Positions 6,498 through 7,043 of a DNA stretch of 7,043 nt are shown here, in pieces. The stretch spans positions 1 through 7,043 of the forward strand of contig PWZC01000190.1 in NCBI GenBank assembly GCA_003567615.1, given 5' to 3'. The position numbers and the translations under genes were made by a program. Numbering within the stretch: the first letter of the stretch is position 1; each line of letters begins with the position of its first letter. The notes beneath the pieces were generated by a model. It was not told the DNA's origin. It ran no database searches and worked only from the letters and a program-made list of their open reading frames with translations. This stretch comes from Gemmatimonadota bacterium (GTDB taxonomy: Bacteria > Gemmatimonadota > Gemmatimonadetes > Longimicrobiales > Gaopeijiaceae).

Positions 6498-6772
6498 GCG
6501 CAGCACACGGATTTCCGGTGGGCTTGGGCATGGCCTCCCATGCCCCAGCACCTTCCCATACCGGCCACCGATGGTCGGCCTCCACCATAGAACCGGCGTA
6601 CCGTCCGGCTGGTGCCGTCTATCGCCCCCGCCGTCCCACCGAGACGCCCCTGTACCCGGTGGTCCAGCATCACCTGGAGACCTTCCTCGCCGAGGGGCAC
6701 GAGGCCGACCCCATGGGCTGGGGCGTCCCGTCCTGGGTGGAGCGCGACTTCCGCAGCTACCTGGGGTGCGGC
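6493..6772 (+). repeat. 280-bp direct repeat, right copy
   Basis: Same-orientation partner of 1-280. The pair bracket the radical SAM fragment, the oxidoreductase, the lipoprotein and the regulator. Alignment ends within TGCGGC at 6772, exactly where this copy has its internal deletion. Confidence 0.9.
6522..6549 (+). repeat. Stem-loop at the IS91 transposase start, copy 2
   Basis: Bases 6522-6533 pair with 6538-6549 around a 4-base loop, with 11 of 12 pairs matched and one T-C mismatch (6525/6546). The in-frame ATG (6530-6532) is within the stem. The register is identical to the stem at 30-57, and C6523-G6548 replaces the T31-A56 pair of copy 1. Confidence 0.6.
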
Positions 6773-7043
6773 AGTGGGTGCTGTCCGTGCCCAAGCGGCT
6801 TCGGCCCTTCCTGCACCAGACGCCTGAGGTGGCGAGCGGGGTGCTCGGCATCTTCCTCAGGGCGCTCAGGTCTGCGCTCCGTGACGCAAGCCTGGGCGCG
6901 CCGGCCGCGGTTCGCGACGCGCAGCTCGGAGCCATCTCCTTTCTCCAGCGCTTCGGGAGTTCTCTCAACCCGCACTACCACTACCACGTACTGGCCCTCG
7001 ACGGCGTGGTCTCCGGCGACGTCGAGCACGATGTCCGGTTCCA
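6530..7043 (+). pseudogene. IS91-family transposase, zinc-binding region deleted, frameshifted, 3' end outside the window
   Basis: The N-terminal part reads in one frame from the ATG at 6530: AYRPAGAVYRPRRPTETPLYP, HLETFLAEG, GWGVPSWVERDFRSYLGCG. At 6767-6773 (TGCGGCA) the sequence jumps to the catalytic domain in another frame: VRQWVLSVPKRLRPFLH, VLGIFLRALRSALRDAS, AISFLQRFGSSLNPHYHYHVLALDGVVSGDV. The HYHYH at 6973-6987 is the metal-binding HUH-type motif of the Y2 transposase domain. The Cys-rich zinc-binding segment that should sit between the two parts (roughly 50-60 residues) is absent. The catalytic tyrosines and C-terminus would lie beyond the window. Because of the deletion and the frame change, no active transposase can be made. 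ATG 6530 is tentative; an in-frame GTG at 6518 is an alternative. Confidence 0.85.

Larger units (their letters stand above)
6479..7043 (+). mobile_element. IS91-family element (copy 2), internally deleted, runs off the window
   Basis: This element starts at or slightly before the hairpin at 6479, contains the same conserved upstream end as copy 1, and encodes N-terminal and catalytic parts of an IS91-family transposase in two frames. The true left boundary is not defined by any visible target duplication, as expected, since IS91-family elements make none. The far end (oriIS) lies beyond 7043. The 94 bases between the regulator stop (6384) and the hairpin contain no gene that I can recognise. 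Confidence 0.8.

Noticed and set aside
1..7043. CRISPR array, tRNA, rRNA, riboswitch or toxin-antitoxin module
   Set aside because: No regularly spaced repeats, cloverleaf structure or small paired ORFs with recognisable motifs were seen by eye; a covariance-model scan was not possible.

Overview
The window is high-GC bacterial DNA in which three intact genes and one truncated gene lie between two decayed IS91-family sequences. The makeup points loosely to Gemmatimonadota or a similar high-GC Gram-negative phylum: an SARP/BTAD-type regulator fused through a transmembrane helix to TPRs, and a TPR lipoprotein with a clear lipobox. This is a judgement from domain architecture only; there is no marker gene.

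Layout. Positions 1-283 hold the 5' part of an IS91-family element with the N-terminus of its transposase. It abuts the C-terminal third of a PA0069-family radical SAM protein (about 283-660, + strand) whose upstream part is missing. After a 68-bp convergent gap come two minus-strand genes. The upstream gene (3928-2165) is a TPR lipoprotein of a large, uncharacterised family. The downstream gene (2111-729), 53 bp further on, is a cytoplasmic BBE-type FAD-linked oxidoreductase with one histidyl-FAD attachment site. Divergent from them, across a 140-bp intergenic region, is a 771-residue one-component regulator (4069-6384, +): winged-helix DNA-binding domain, BTAD domain, disordered linker, one membrane helix, then TPRs outside the membrane. 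From about 6479 to the window end lies a second IS91-family element, which has lost its zinc-binding region by an internal deletion, is frameshifted, and runs off the window.

How it may work. The regulator places a DNA-binding head in the cytoplasm and a TPR sensor in the periplasm, like ToxR or CadC in layout but with a BTAD head. The divergent lipoprotein is also predicted to be periplasmic and TPR-rich. A reasonable hypothesis is that the regulator controls the lipoprotein/oxidoreductase pair and that the two TPR proteins share or sense a ligand. No substrate can be read from the sequence.

The IS sequences are the most informative part for close reading. The two copies align without gaps over 280 bp (about 243 identical by hand count). 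The outermost 30 bp are more conserved than the coding part, a stem with a compensatory base-pair change overlaps the likely transposase start, and both copies lose alignment at the same heptamer. These features suggest a cis-acting end and a deletion at short repeats. I found no RNA genes, CRISPR array or obvious defence system.
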